DNA of 56,514 nucleotides from Hydrogenophilales bacterium. Its GTDB lineage: Bacteria > Pseudomonadota > Gammaproteobacteria > Burkholderiales > Thiobacillaceae. Numbering within the stretch: the stretch's first letter is position 1; each line of letters opens with the position of its first letter. Below are positions 25,238 through 34,205 of the stretch, piece after piece. The stretch is from NCBI GenBank assembly GCA_023258975.1, contig JAHFRD010000019.1, forward strand, positions 1-56,514. The letters are read 5' to 3'. Below the pieces are notes generated by a model. That model worked only from the letters and a program-made list of their open reading frames with translations. It did no database searches and was not told the origin of the DNA. Both the position numbers and the translations under genes were made by a program.

Positions 25238-27129
25238 TGTTCCGCGCCCGGCCCATGTCGCGTGTGACCCTCTACTGCCTGACCAGCGAGGCGCAGGATG
25301 TGGCCTTGCTGCTGGCGCGGCATGGGCTTTTCGGCCTGGCTGCGGACAAGGAGGTGTCGTTTCCGGAATCTCCGGGGGACGAGTATCGCGAGATTTACCT
25401 GGAGGCCGATGCCCGCCTGGCAAAGATCGGCGAACTTTGCGGCCATCTGGACATTCCCCCGCTTCCGCCGGATGCCATCGCGCCGAATCTTCGGGAACTG
25501 AAAGGCATCAACCATCGGTTGCGGGATATGTGGCAGAAGTGTTCGGCCTGCGCGGATCAGGGGCAGAAAATCGAGGAAGACATCCGGCGTCTGGCCGCCT
25601 TGCGGGATACGTTCGGGCGACTGAAAACCCTGGATGTGGATGTGTCCAGACTGCTCAAGGCCGATAGCCTGCTCGATAGCCGAATCGGTCAGGTTCCCAA
25701 GGCCAATGTGAAACGCCTCAAGGAAGCCCTTCAGCTTGCCGGTTACATGCTCACGGTGTTCGATCAGACGGGTGAACAGGCCTTTGTCGTGGTTGCCGGC
25801 CCACGTTCGGGTGGTGAACTCGGGGGTGTCCTTTCCCAGGCGGGTTGGCGTGAACTGGTGGTCCCTCCGGAGTTGCGGACCAATCCTGAAATTGCCGGCC
25901 GATACCTGGAGCGGGAGGCCGAACGCCTGCAAGACGAGGAGAGCCATTACTGCGATGTGAAGGCGCAAAGCGTGGGCGCGCAGGGCGATTGGCTGGGACA
26001 GGCCCGCCTTCTGCTGGCGCTTGCCAGGCCCCTGGCGGAAACCGCGTTGGGTGGCCTGCGCGGCAGCGGCCAACTCGTCTCCTTCTCGGGCTGGGTGCCA
26101 AGGGATGAAGTGCCGCGCCTCGGGCAGGCTCTGGAGGAACGTTTTACCAGCCGCTATCTGATTTCAAGCCGGGAACCCGATTCCAGCGAGCGCGGGCACA
26201 TTCCCTCCTTCCTGAAATATCCCGCCTGGCTGCGCCCTTTCGTGCCTTTGGTGAAAAGCTACGGCATTCCGCGCTACGGCGAGTTCGATCCCGCCTTGCT
26301 GTTCGCGTTGACCTATCTGCTCCTGTTCGGCGCCATGTTCGGCGATGTCGGGCACGGTGGCGTGATCCTGGCGCTGGCCGCGCTGTTCCATCGCAAACTT
26401 GGTCGCGCGGCCTGGCTGGGCATCGCGGCCGGCGCGGTGTCGATGGGCTTCGGCCTGCTCTACGGCAGCATTTTCGGCTACGAAAACCTGCTCACCCCCC
26501 TATGGCTTTCGCCCTTGCATGACCCGATTCGCATCCTCACGGTCGCCATCCTGTTCGGCGTCGGTTTCATCGTCTTTACCCTGTTGGCCAACATCTGGAA
26601 CCAGTTCGCGGCCGGGCAGGTGTCGGAAGCCCTGTTCGATTCCACCGGCCTGGCCGGCCTGGGGTTCTACCTTGGCGCGGCCGCCGGCCTGGCCGCCCAG
26701 GCCGGGATGCCGGCGCTCGCCGGTCTGAGCGCGCCGGCCTGGAGCCTGGCCCTGATCGGCATTTCCACGGTGGCCGTGTTCAAGTGGGTGAAAACGCGCG
26801 CCGGCCTGGGTGAGCGCGCCCTGGTGACCGCCATCGAAACACTGGAAACCGGAATCAACCTGTTCGCCAACACGCTGTCCTTCATGCGGGTGGCGGCTTT
26901 CAGCCTCAATCATGTAGCCCTGGCGCTGGCGGTGTTCACCATCGCCAACGGTCTGGGCACGGCGGGCCACTGGCTCACCATTTTTCTGGGCAATGTCATC
27001 ATCATCGTGCTGGAAGGCGGCATCGTCGCGATTCAGGCGTTGCGCCTGATGTATTACGAAGGGTTCTCCCGTTTCTTCAGCGGCGACGGCACCGAATTTG
27101 CTCCGCTGAAGCTGGTGGGTGTGCGGTAA
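25237..27129 (+). CDS. atpI: V-type ATPase subunit I (a-like, ion channel stator)
   Basis: A 630-residue protein with a cytoplasmic N-terminal half (about 1-340, partly coiled coil) and a membrane half with seven to eight helices. The membrane half begins at EFDPALLFALTYLLLFGAMFGDVGHG, a diagnostic motif. The essential Arg of the half-channel lies in NTLSFMRVAAFSLNHVALA. It forms the ion path with the K-ring. ATG at 25237 overlaps the subunit C stop; the ATG at 25255 is another possible start. Confidence 0.93.
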   Translation: MFRARPMSRVTLYCLTSEAQDVALLLARHGLFGLAADKEVSFPESPGDEYREIYLEADARLAKIGELCGHLDIPPLPPDAIAPNLRELKGINHRLRDMWQKCSACADQGQKIEEDIRRLAALRDTFGRLKTLDVDVSRLLKADSLLDSRIGQVPKANVKRLKEALQLAGYMLTVFDQTGEQAFVVVAGPRSGGELGGVLSQAGWRELVVPPELRTNPEIAGRYLEREAERLQDEESHYCDVKAQSVGAQGDWLGQARLLLALARPLAETALGGLRGSGQLVSFSGWVPRDEVPRLGQALEERFTSRYLISSREPDSSERGHIPSFLKYPAWLRPFVPLVKSYGIPRYGEFDPALLFALTYLLLFGAMFGDVGHGGVILALAALFHRKLGRAAWLGIAAGAVSMGFGLLYGSIFGYENLLTPLWLSPLHDPIRILTVAILFGVGFIVFTLLANIWNQFAAGQVSEALFDSTGLAGLGFYLGAAAGLAAQAGMPALAGLSAPAWSLALIGISTVAVFKWVKTRAGLGERALVTAIETLETGINLFANTLSFMRVAAFSLNHVALALAVFTIANGLGTAGHWLTIFLGNVIIIVLEGGIVAIQALRLMYYEGFSRFFSGDGTEFAPLKLVGVR

Positions 27130-27163
27130 CTGTTTGATTGATCTGATTCTCCAGGAGAGAAAA

Positions 27164-27604
27164 ATGAGCTGGCTGATCGCATTGATGGGGTTTTCCGTGG
27201 CCGCGACGATAGGTGTGGGCGTGTGGCTGGAACTGGCGCCGCGCAGTCCGCCTTCGCCGCGCTGGTTGAAGGGGGGCGTACTGGCGAATTTTCTGGTCTT
27301 CGGTCTGACCCTGGCGGCCATGCTGATGGTGGGTGTTCAGGAGGTCATGGCGGCGGAACCGATAGCCGGCGCCGCGATGGAAATTTCCCTGGGCAAGGGG
27401 CTGGCACTGATTGGTATCGGCCTGCCCACCGCCCTGGCCGCCATCGGCGCCGGCCTTGCCCTGGGGCCGGTCGGTTCCGCCGCGCTGGCGGTGATCGCCG
27501 AGAAGCCGGAAATGTTCGGCCGCACCCTGATCTACATGGGCCTGGCCGAAGGTGTGGCGATCTACGGCTTGGTCATGTCGATTCTGATGCTTGGAAAAAT
27601 CTAG
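27164..27604 (+). CDS. atpK: V-type ATPase rotor-ring subunit K
   Basis: A 146-residue proteolipid with four predicted helices. The second pair carries the ring signature LIGIGLPTALAAIGAGLALGP and the ion-binding Glu in MGLAEGVAIYGLV (about residue 130). The first pair (residues about 3-22 and 37-62) has no matching membrane carboxylate. The Glu is followed by Gly, and no Gln stands in the partner helix, which speaks for H+ rather than Na+; this is inference from the Ilyobacter and Enterococcus site residues. A CAGGAGAG site precedes the ATG at 27164. Confidence 0.9.
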   Translation: MSWLIALMGFSVAATIGVGVWLELAPRSPPSPRWLKGGVLANFLVFGLTLAAMLMVGVQEVMAAEPIAGAAMEISLGKGLALIGIGLPTALAAIGAGLALGPVGSAALAVIAEKPEMFGRTLIYMGLAEGVAIYGLVMSILMLGKI

Positions 27605-27613
27605 GGGTAAGCC

Positions 27614-27958
27614 GTGAGGCGCGAGACGGACACTCCTTCCACGGGCGCGCGTCTGGTGGTGCTCGGCAGCGCCGGCCTGGCCGAGGGGTTCAGCCTGATC
27701 GGCGCCGAGGTGTACCCCGATGCCGACCCCGCCCGCGTCGAGGAAGTTCTCGCGCAACTGGTGAAGGATGGCGACGAGGCCCTGGTGCTGCTGGAGTCGA
27801 ACCTGGCCCATGCCGGAGGGGTCTGGCTCAACCGCCTGCGCAACGAGGGGGGGCGCGTCGTGGTGACCGAACTGCCCCCCTTGTCGGCGCCGCAGAACTA
27901 CGCCCCCGCCGTCGATGATGTGGTGCGCGCGGTGCTGGGGCCGGATGCCCTGAAATGA
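27614..27958 (+). CDS. atpF: V-type ATPase subunit F
   Basis: A 114-residue Rossmann-like central-stalk subunit. Characteristic are GFSLIGAEVYPDADP near residue 27 and LVKDGDEALVLLESNLA. The C-terminal tail includes the segment that contacts the rotor. Translation starts at GTG (27614), nine bases after the subunit K stop. Alternative names in databases include NtpG for this position. Confidence 0.85.
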   Translation: MRRETDTPSTGARLVVLGSAGLAEGFSLIGAEVYPDADPARVEEVLAQLVKDGDEALVLLESNLAHAGGVWLNRLRNEGGRVVVTELPPLSAPQNYAPAVDDVVRAVLGPDALK

Positions 27959-28034
27959 TCGGGCCGCGAGAGGCCGCGCTGATCGGTTCCCTCTCCCGCC
28001 GTGGAAGAGGAGCGAATATCCCCCGGAGAAGAAC
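27959..28034. repeat. Degenerate GC-rich dyad between atpF and atpE
   Basis: CCCTCTCCCGCC and a partial partner GGAAGAGG followed by CCCCCGGAG lie between the two genes. They resemble the dyads in mnmH and the hupH-like gene. This is the widest gap in the first half of the ATPase operon (76 bases), so the repeat probably inserted here. Confidence 0.45.
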
Positions 28035-28685
28035 ATGGACGCAAATGCGCAAGTAACCCAATTGGAACAAGCCCTGATTCGCCAGGCGGAGAGCCTGGCG
28101 CGGGAACAGCGCGAACGCGCCGAGTCGGGCAAGGCGCGCATCCTGAAAGAGGTTTCCGACAAGATTCGCCTGGCCGAGGAACATGAAGTGATGGCCGCCA
28201 AGGTGGAAGCGGAGAAACATGTGCGGCGTCAGGCGCAGGCGGCGGAAACCCGTCTCGCCGCCGAACTGGATCGCCTGCGCTGGGCGCTGACCGAAGCCAC
28301 CTTGTCGGGCGTGCAACTCGCGTTCCAGGAACTGGTGGAGGATGACGCGCGTTATCTGGCGGTACTGGAGCAGTGGCTCGCCACCGCCGCCCAGGCTTTG
28401 CCGCCCGGCGACCTGGTGGTCGAGGCGCGGCCGGCGGATCAGCCTCGCCTGACTCCGGATTGGGCGCAAATCGCCGAGCGCGCCGCGCCCGGCCGCAAGG
28501 TCGAATTGAACGCGCACGGCCAGATCAGTGAAGGCGGCATCCTGGTGCGTCTGGTCGATAACCGCGCGCGCCTCGACCAGACCTTCGAGGCCCGGCAGTC
28601 GCGGCAAGCCGAGGAGCTGGCTCGTGTGGCGATGGAACGCCTGTTCGCCAGCGCGCCGGATCTGGGGACGCTGGTTCATGGCTGA
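28035..28685 (+). CDS. atpE: V-type ATPase subunit E
   Basis: A 216-residue peripheral-stalk subunit. The first 110 residues are a long charged helix (QALIRQAESLAREQRERAES and on) that pairs with subunit G; the rest is the globular domain with GGILVRLVDNRARLDQTFEAR close to the end, typical of E subunits. It precedes the catalytic subunit gene by 32 bases. Confidence 0.88.
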   Translation: MDANAQVTQLEQALIRQAESLAREQRERAESGKARILKEVSDKIRLAEEHEVMAAKVEAEKHVRRQAQAAETRLAAELDRLRWALTEATLSGVQLAFQELVEDDARYLAVLEQWLATAAQALPPGDLVVEARPADQPRLTPDWAQIAERAAPGRKVELNAHGQISEGGILVRLVDNRARLDQTFEARQSRQAEELARVAMERLFASAPDLGTLVHG

Positions 28686-28717
28686 CCCGAACATCACAAG
28701 TCATTACCGAGATTGAA

Positions 28718-30496
28718 ATGGGCAAAATCCTCGAAATCAACGGCCCCCTGGTCAAACTGCAATTGCCGGAAACCGTGATCGGCGAGCAAGTCCGGGTGGG
28801 GCGGATCGGATTGGTGGGCGAAGTGATCCGCCGTGATGGCGAATCCGCGCTGGCGCAGCTTTATGAAGACACGGCGGGCCTGCGGCCCGGCGAAGTGGCG
28901 GAAGGGCTGGGTTGGCCCCTCTCGGTAGAACTAGGCCCCGGCCTGCTCAATGCCATTTTCGACGGCGTGCAGCGGCCCCTTCACGCGGTCAGGGAAAAGA
29001 GCGGCGACCGCATCGCCCGGGGGGTCGCCGTTCCCGCCCTGCCTCGCGACCAACGCTGGCATTTCGTGCCCGACCCGCACCGCCGCAACGCCACCCATGT
29101 CGATGGCGGCGATGTGCTGGGTACGGTTCAGGAAACCGAATCCATCCTGCATCGCATCCTTACCCCGCCCCTGCTGCATGGCGAATTGCTGGAATTGGCG
29201 CCGGAAGGCGATTACACGGTGGAAGAGGTGATCGGCCGGGTGAAACAGCCCGACGGACACATCAAGAAACTCCGCATGTTCCACCGCTGGCCCGTGCGCA
29301 CCCCGCGCCCGTTCAAACGGCGCGATCACGCGGTGAAACCGTTGCTCACCGGGCAACGCATCCTGGATACCTTCTACCCTCTGCTGAAAGGCGGCAAGGC
29401 GGCCATCCCCGGCCCCTTCGGTGCCGGCAAGACCATGTTGCAGCAGCAGATCGCGCGCTGGTGCAATGCCGAGATCGTGATCTACGTCGGCTGCGGCGAG
29501 CGCGGCAACGAACTCACCGACGTATTGGAGTTCATGCCCGAGCTGAAAGACCCGCATACCGGCCGCCCCCTGATGGAACGCACCCTGCTGGTCGCCAATA
29601 CCTCCAACATGCCGGTGGTGGCGCGTGAGGCCTCGATCTACGTGGGCATCACCCTGGCCGAATACTTTCGCGACCAGGGCTACGACGTGGTCATGGTGGC
29701 CGACTCCACCAGCCGCTGGGCCGAAGCGCTGCGCGAAGTGGCCGGCCGCCTCGGCCAGATGCCGGTGGAGGAGGGCTACCCCGCCTACCTCGGCTCGCGC
29801 CTCGCCGCCTTCTACGAGCGCGCGGGACGGGTGGAAACCCTGTCCGGCGACCACGGCTCCGTCACCCTGATCGGCGCCGTCTCGCCCCCCGGCGGCGATT
29901 TTTCCGAGCCGGTCACCAGCCACACCAAGGAAATCATCCAGACTTTCTGGGCCTTGTCCAAGGAATTGGCCGACGCCCGTCATTACCCGGCGGTGGACTG
30001 GCTGGAAAGCTTCTCCGGGTATGTTCCATCGGCCGCCAAATGGTGGGCGGAAAACGTCGATCCGGGCTGGGAAGCCGCGCGCGCCGAGGCCCTCGACCTG
30101 CTCGCCGCCTCCGAGGAGCTACAGCGCATCGTCAATCTGGTGGGCGTCGAGGCGTTGTCGAGCGAGCAACGTTGGACTCTGGAAGCCTCCGGCCTGATCA
30201 AGGAAGGCCTGTTGCAGCAATCGGCCAGCGATGAGATCGACAGCTTCGCCTCGCCGGAAAAACAATTCGCCCTGCTGGCCGCGTTGCTGGAAATTTATCG
30301 TCAAGGAATGAAACTGGTGAAACTGGGCGCGCCGGCCAGAAGGCTGATCCGGATGCCGCTACTGGCCCAGGCGCGACGCTGGAAGAGCCAGCACAAATCG
30401 GACGACCTCGATGCGCTGAAGGAAAAGATCGCCCGGATTCCGGCTGAGTTTGAATTGATTGCGCAGGATTACGAGTCAATGGAAGCCAACAAATAG
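28718..30496 (+). CDS. atpA: V-type ATPase catalytic subunit A
   Basis: The 592-residue catalytic subunit. The Walker A motif GPFGAGKT is at about 232-239 and the catalytic GER loop (CGERGNE) and Walker B region DVVMVADSTSRWAEALREVAGRLGQMP follow. The long non-homologous insert typical of subunit A (about 115-190) separates it from F-type beta. With subunit B it forms the A3B3 head. The toxin-antitoxin pair begins 7 bases downstream, separating it from atpB. Confidence 0.97.
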   Translation: MGKILEINGPLVKLQLPETVIGEQVRVGRIGLVGEVIRRDGESALAQLYEDTAGLRPGEVAEGLGWPLSVELGPGLLNAIFDGVQRPLHAVREKSGDRIARGVAVPALPRDQRWHFVPDPHRRNATHVDGGDVLGTVQETESILHRILTPPLLHGELLELAPEGDYTVEEVIGRVKQPDGHIKKLRMFHRWPVRTPRPFKRRDHAVKPLLTGQRILDTFYPLLKGGKAAIPGPFGAGKTMLQQQIARWCNAEIVIYVGCGERGNELTDVLEFMPELKDPHTGRPLMERTLLVANTSNMPVVAREASIYVGITLAEYFRDQGYDVVMVADSTSRWAEALREVAGRLGQMPVEEGYPAYLGSRLAAFYERAGRVETLSGDHGSVTLIGAVSPPGGDFSEPVTSHTKEIIQTFWALSKELADARHYPAVDWLESFSGYVPSAAKWWAENVDPGWEAARAEALDLLAASEELQRIVNLVGVEALSSEQRWTLEASGLIKEGLLQQSASDEIDSFASPEKQFALLAALLEIYRQGMKLVKLGAPARRLIRMPLLAQARRWKSQHKSDDLDALKEKIARIPAEFELIAQDYESMEANK

Positions 30497-30503
30497 GTGC
30501 CCC

Positions 30504-30764
30504 ATGAGCAGCGTGTTGACAGTTCGAGTGACGGACGAAATGAAATATCAGATGGATTCCCTGGCCGGTGTCACTGGCCGCACCCGATCCTGGATCGCGG
30601 CCGAAGCCATCAAGCAATATCTGGAAACCGAAAGCTGGCAGATCGGCGAAATCAAGAAGGCGCTGGTGGAAGCCGACGCGGGAGAATTCGTCAGCGAAGA
30701 AGAAATGGAACAGGTGTTCAACAAGTTGGCTCCTGAAAACAGAGGCGGCTCGAATGCGGATTGA
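30504..30764 (+). CDS. Ribbon-helix-helix antitoxin, ParD/RelB-type
   Basis: An 86-residue CopG-type DNA-binding protein: VLTVRVTDEMKYQMDSLA supplies the beta strand and first helix, and TGRTRSWIAAEAIKQYLE the second helix. The Glu-rich C-terminal half would wrap the toxin. Such antitoxins bind their own promoter, so an additional internal control of downstream atpB is possible. It begins 7 bases after the atpA stop and overlaps the toxin start. Confidence 0.85.
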   Translation: MSSVLTVRVTDEMKYQMDSLAGVTGRTRSWIAAEAIKQYLETESWQIGEIKKALVEADAGEFVSEEEMEQVFNKLAPENRGGSNAD

Positions 30765-31038
30765 CCGGCTGCCCCAGGCGCGACGCATTCTCGAAGAGGA
30801 AGCGGACTATCTGGCCAGCAGAAATCCCGACGCCGCGCATGACATGCTCCAGACGATACGTTCATCGGTAAAGGTGCTGGCAGGGCAACCCGGTAGCGGG
30901 CGTCCCGGACGCGTGCCCGGCACGCGCGAACTGGTCATCCAGGGCCATTCCTATTTGATCCCGTACCGGGTGCGGGGCGACGTGCTGGAAGTACTGCGGG
31001 TATTCCACACTGTTCGCAAACCACCCGAGAAATGGTGA
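30754..31038 (+). CDS. ParE/RelE-superfamily toxin
   Basis: A 94-residue protein with the ParE pattern: ARRILEEEADYLASRNPDAA, then GQPGSGRPGRVPGTRELVIQGHSYLIPYRV and a final VLRVFHTVRKPPEKW. ParE toxins poison gyrase, while RelE relatives cut mRNA; this one looks ParE-like. It overlaps the antitoxin by 11 bases and stops 4 bases before atpB. Frame and motifs are intact, so the pair may be active. Confidence 0.85.
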   Translation: MRIDRLPQARRILEEEADYLASRNPDAAHDMLQTIRSSVKVLAGQPGSGRPGRVPGTRELVIQGHSYLIPYRVRGDVLEVLRVFHTVRKPPEKW

Positions 31039-31042
31039 AGTC

Positions 31043-32425
31043 ATGAAAAACATTGAATTCCGCACTGCTACCTCCGCTCATGGCGGTCTCGTCGTCATGG
31101 GCGGGGTACCCGGGGTCGCGGCCGGGTCTCGGGTCTCGTTGCGCGACCACGCCGGCAATCTGCGCAGTGGCCTGGTGATTCGCACCGCTGACGACGCCGT
31201 GTTGGTGGAAGTGTTCGAGGGCACCGATTCGCTCGACCTGGAGCGCACCTGGGTGCGTTTCCTGGACGAGCCTTACAAACTTCCGGTTTCGCGTGACATC
31301 CTCGGGCGAGTGTTCAACAGCGTCGGCCTGCCGCGTGACGGACGCCCGCCGATCATCTCCGGAGATCGCCGCGACGTGAACGGCGAGCCGCTCAATCCGG
31401 CCGCGCGCGCCTACCCGCGCGAGTTCATCCAGACCGGCATTTCCGCCATCGACGGTATGAATTCCCTCACCCGCGGCCAGAAGTTGCCCATCTTCTCGGG
31501 TGGCGGCCTGCCGCACAACCGCGTGGCGGCGCAGATCGTGCGTCAGGCCAAGCTGCTGGGCGAGGAGTCCTCGGAATTCGTGGTGGTGTTCGCGGCCTTC
31601 GGCGCTTCTCACGCCGATGCCCGTTTCTTCCAGGAAAGCTTTGAGGAAAGTGGGGTGCTGAACAAGGTGGTGATGTTCCTCAATCTGGCCGACGAGCCGG
31701 TGATCGAGCGTCTGCTCACCCCACGCGCGGCGCTCACCGCCGCCGAATACCTGGCCTTCGAGCTGGATTACCACGTTCTGGTGGTGATGACCGACATGAC
31801 CGCCTACGCCGAGGCGCTGCGCGAAGTGGCGGTGTTGCGCGGCGACGTACCGGCGCGCAAGGGCTATCCCGGCTACCTCTATTCCGACCTCGCGGAAATC
31901 TACGAACGGGCCGGGCGGATCAAGAACCGGCGCGGTTCCATCACCATGATTCCCGTGCTGTCCATGCCTTCCGATGACATCACCCACCCGATTCCCGACC
32001 TCACCGGCTATATCACCGAAGGCCAGATTGTGCTCGGGCGGGAGTTGTCCAACCAGGGCGTGTATCCGCCGGTGACCGTGCTGCCGTCCCTGTCGCGCCT
32101 GATGAAGGATGGCGTCGGCAAGAACTTCACGCGCGAGGATCATCCCCATGTCGCCAGCCAGTTGTTCGCCAGCTATGCCAAGGCGTTGGAAGTGCGTGGC
32201 CTCGCCGCGATCATCGGCGCCGAGGAATTGAGCGATGGCGACCGCCGCACGCTGGAGTTCGCCGAGGCCTTCGAGCGCCGTTTCATCGGCCAGGGCGAGG
32301 ACGAGGATCGCAGCATCCATGAAACGCTCAATCTCGCCTGGGATTTGCTCTCCATGTTGCCGGCGGAAACCCTGATCCGGGTTTCCGAGGAGGAACTGGT
32401 GAAATATCACAAGGGAACCGCGTAA
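31043..32425 (+). CDS. atpB: V-type ATPase regulatory subunit B
   Basis: A 460-residue non-catalytic subunit. It lacks the Walker A Lys, as expected (IFSGGGLPHNRVAAQI at the P-loop position), and keeps the typical LNLADEPVIERLLTPRAALTAAEYLAFE and SMPSDDITHPIPDLTGYITEGQI. It forms the alternating A3B3 head with subunit A. It starts 4 bases behind the ParE-like toxin, so its translation is coupled to that gene rather than to atpA. Confidence 0.96.
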   Translation: MKNIEFRTATSAHGGLVVMGGVPGVAAGSRVSLRDHAGNLRSGLVIRTADDAVLVEVFEGTDSLDLERTWVRFLDEPYKLPVSRDILGRVFNSVGLPRDGRPPIISGDRRDVNGEPLNPAARAYPREFIQTGISAIDGMNSLTRGQKLPIFSGGGLPHNRVAAQIVRQAKLLGEESSEFVVVFAAFGASHADARFFQESFEESGVLNKVVMFLNLADEPVIERLLTPRAALTAAEYLAFELDYHVLVVMTDMTAYAEALREVAVLRGDVPARKGYPGYLYSDLAEIYERAGRIKNRRGSITMIPVLSMPSDDITHPIPDLTGYITEGQIVLGRELSNQGVYPPVTVLPSLSRLMKDGVGKNFTREDHPHVASQLFASYAKALEVRGLAAIIGAEELSDGDRRTLEFAEAFERRFIGQGEDEDRSIHETLNLAWDLLSMLPAETLIRVSEEELVKYHKGTA

Positions 32426-32457
32426 TGAATCGTAGGCTGCGGCCCATGAGTTGAATC

Positions 32458-33078
32458 ATGCAAAAACGCCTTTCCGTCCCTCCCACAAAAAGTGCCCTGT
32501 TGCAGGTCGGCCGCCAAGCCCGTTTTCTCGAACAGGGCCGGCAGATGCTGGAGAAGAAGCGCGATCTGCTGACTCGGCTGGTCTACGAGCGTCTGGCCCA
32601 GTATCGGGAACTGCGCGCTCAGACCGTGATTGAACTGGCCGATGCCTACCGCTGGCTGGGCATCGTGCAGATGCGTATGGGCGGACAGATGCTGCGCCAA
32701 TCCTCGGTCGGGCTGAAGCTCGCCGTGGCGCTGAAGGTGGTGTCCCGCTCCAGCGTGGGCGTGGAATATCCCAGCGTGTCCGCCGAACCGCTGCCACTGC
32801 AACCGGTGGGCCTGATGTGGACCGATGTCAGCTTCGACGAGGCACGTCTGCGCCTGCGCGGCCTGACCATCACCCTGGCGCGCCTGGGCGAGGCGGAGAA
32901 CGCGCTCTGGCGCCTGCTTGCCGCCAGCCGCAAGACGCAGAAGCGGGTCAACGCCTTGAAATACAACATCATTCCCCGCTACCAGGCGACCGTGCATCAC
33001 ATCCGCGCCGCCCTGGAAGAAGACGAGCGCAATACGCTGTTCCAGATCAAGGTGCTGCGGGCAAGGGCCGGCGTATAG
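32458..33078 (+). CDS. atpD: V-type ATPase central-shaft subunit D
   Basis: A 206-residue two-helix coiled-coil rotor shaft. The N-terminal helix has LSVPPTKSALLQVGRQARFLEQGRQMLEKKRDLL in part, and the C-terminal helix has KTQKRVNALKYNIIPRY, the hallmark of subunit D. It closes the operon. The 104 bases behind it contain only a short GCCGA/TCGGC hairpin and the next ribosome-binding site. Confidence 0.93.
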   Translation: MQKRLSVPPTKSALLQVGRQARFLEQGRQMLEKKRDLLTRLVYERLAQYRELRAQTVIELADAYRWLGIVQMRMGGQMLRQSSVGLKLAVALKVVSRSSVGVEYPSVSAEPLPLQPVGLMWTDVSFDEARLRLRGLTITLARLGEAENALWRLLAASRKTQKRVNALKYNIIPRYQATVHHIRAALEEDERNTLFQIKVLRARAGV

Positions 33079-33182
33079 CAGCCTGCCGGGTCGGCCGCCT
33101 CAACCGCCCCAACCGCCGTTTCCAATTTCCAGGTTCAAGGTTTCCCAGCTTCCGCCGATACACGTCGGCAAAGGAGGAAGGG

Positions 33183-34205
33183 ATGCCACGACCACGCGCA
33201 ATGCTGTTGCTCTTGATCCTCGGACTGGCCGTCTGGGGAGGCCGGGCGTTGTTCTCCAGGGACGTGGTGAACAGCGCGCCGGCCAAGCCCTACACCCCAC
33301 CCGCCACCGACCAACCCATCTCACCCATTCCGCCGCGCCTGCAACTGGATTCACGCAAGGTGGCGCTGGGCCGGCGGCTGTTTCATGACCCGCGCCTGTC
33401 ACATGACGACACGATTTCCTGCGCCTCCTGCCACGCCCTGGCCAAGGCGGGCGCCGACGCGCGCCCGCTCGCGCTGGGCATCGCCGGCCGCCGCAATACG
33501 GTGAACACCCCCACGGTATTGAATAGCGGCTTCAATTTCCGCCAGTTCTGGGATGGCCGCGCCGCGAGCCTGGAGGAACAGGCGGAAGGGCCGATCCACA
33601 ACCCCGTGGAAATGGCTTCCAACTGGCGCGAAGTGATCGCCAAACTGCAACGCGACGCCGACTACCCGCGCGAGTTCGCGGCGATCTGGCCGGATGCCGG
33701 GGCGACCCCGATCACGGCCGCGCGCATTCAGGCCGCGCTAGCCGAATTCGAGCGCGGCCTGATTACCCCGGATGCGCCTTTCGACCGCTACCTGCGCGGC
33801 GACGAGTTGGCGTTGAGCGTACAGGCGCGCCAGGGGTGGGAACTGTTCCGCAATCTGGGCTGCATCGCCTGCCATCAGGGGGTGAACGTGGGCGGCAATA
33901 TGTACGCCAACCTGGGGGTCATGGGCGATTACTTTGCCGATCGCGGCAAGCCGGTGGTTAAAAGTGATCTGGGCCGCTACAACGTCACCGGGCGCGAAGA
34001 AGATCGCCATATGTTCAAGGTGCCCAGTCTGCGCAATGTCGAACGCACCGCGCCGTATTTCCATGACGGCTCCATCGCGACCTTGGAAGAGGCCGTGGAC
34101 ACGATGGCGCGCTACCAGTTGGGTGTGCGCCTGAAGGAAGAACAGCGCAACGCGTTGCTGGCGTTTCTGCGCGGCCTGAACGGCACCCTGCCGGAGGAGC
34201 CATGA
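33183..34205 (+). CDS. Di-heme cytochrome c peroxidase family protein
   Basis: A 340-residue periplasmic enzyme. An N-terminal hydrophobic anchor or signal (about 7-23) precedes two heme c sites, CASCH at 80-84 and CIACH near 225, and the family segments LGRRLFHDPRLSHDDTISC, NTPTVLNSGFNFRQFWDGRA and TAPYFHDGSIATLEEAV. It reduces H2O2 with electrons from cytochrome c, or acts like MauG relatives. A GGAGGAAGG site precedes the start. It overlaps the next start by 4 bases (ATGA), linking it to a c-di-GMP enzyme. Confidence 0.92.
   Translation: MPRPRAMLLLLILGLAVWGGRALFSRDVVNSAPAKPYTPPATDQPISPIPPRLQLDSRKVALGRRLFHDPRLSHDDTISCASCHALAKAGADARPLALGIAGRRNTVNTPTVLNSGFNFRQFWDGRAASLEEQAEGPIHNPVEMASNWREVIAKLQRDADYPREFAAIWPDAGATPITAARIQAALAEFERGLITPDAPFDRYLRGDELALSVQARQGWELFRNLGCIACHQGVNVGGNMYANLGVMGDYFADRGKPVVKSDLGRYNVTGREEDRHMFKVPSLRNVERTAPYFHDGSIATLEEAVDTMARYQLGVRLKEEQRNALLAFLRGLNGTLPEEP

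Noticed and set aside
31043-32410. Minus-strand 491-residue frame opposite atpB
   Set aside because: A shadow of the well-conserved V-ATPase subunit B.
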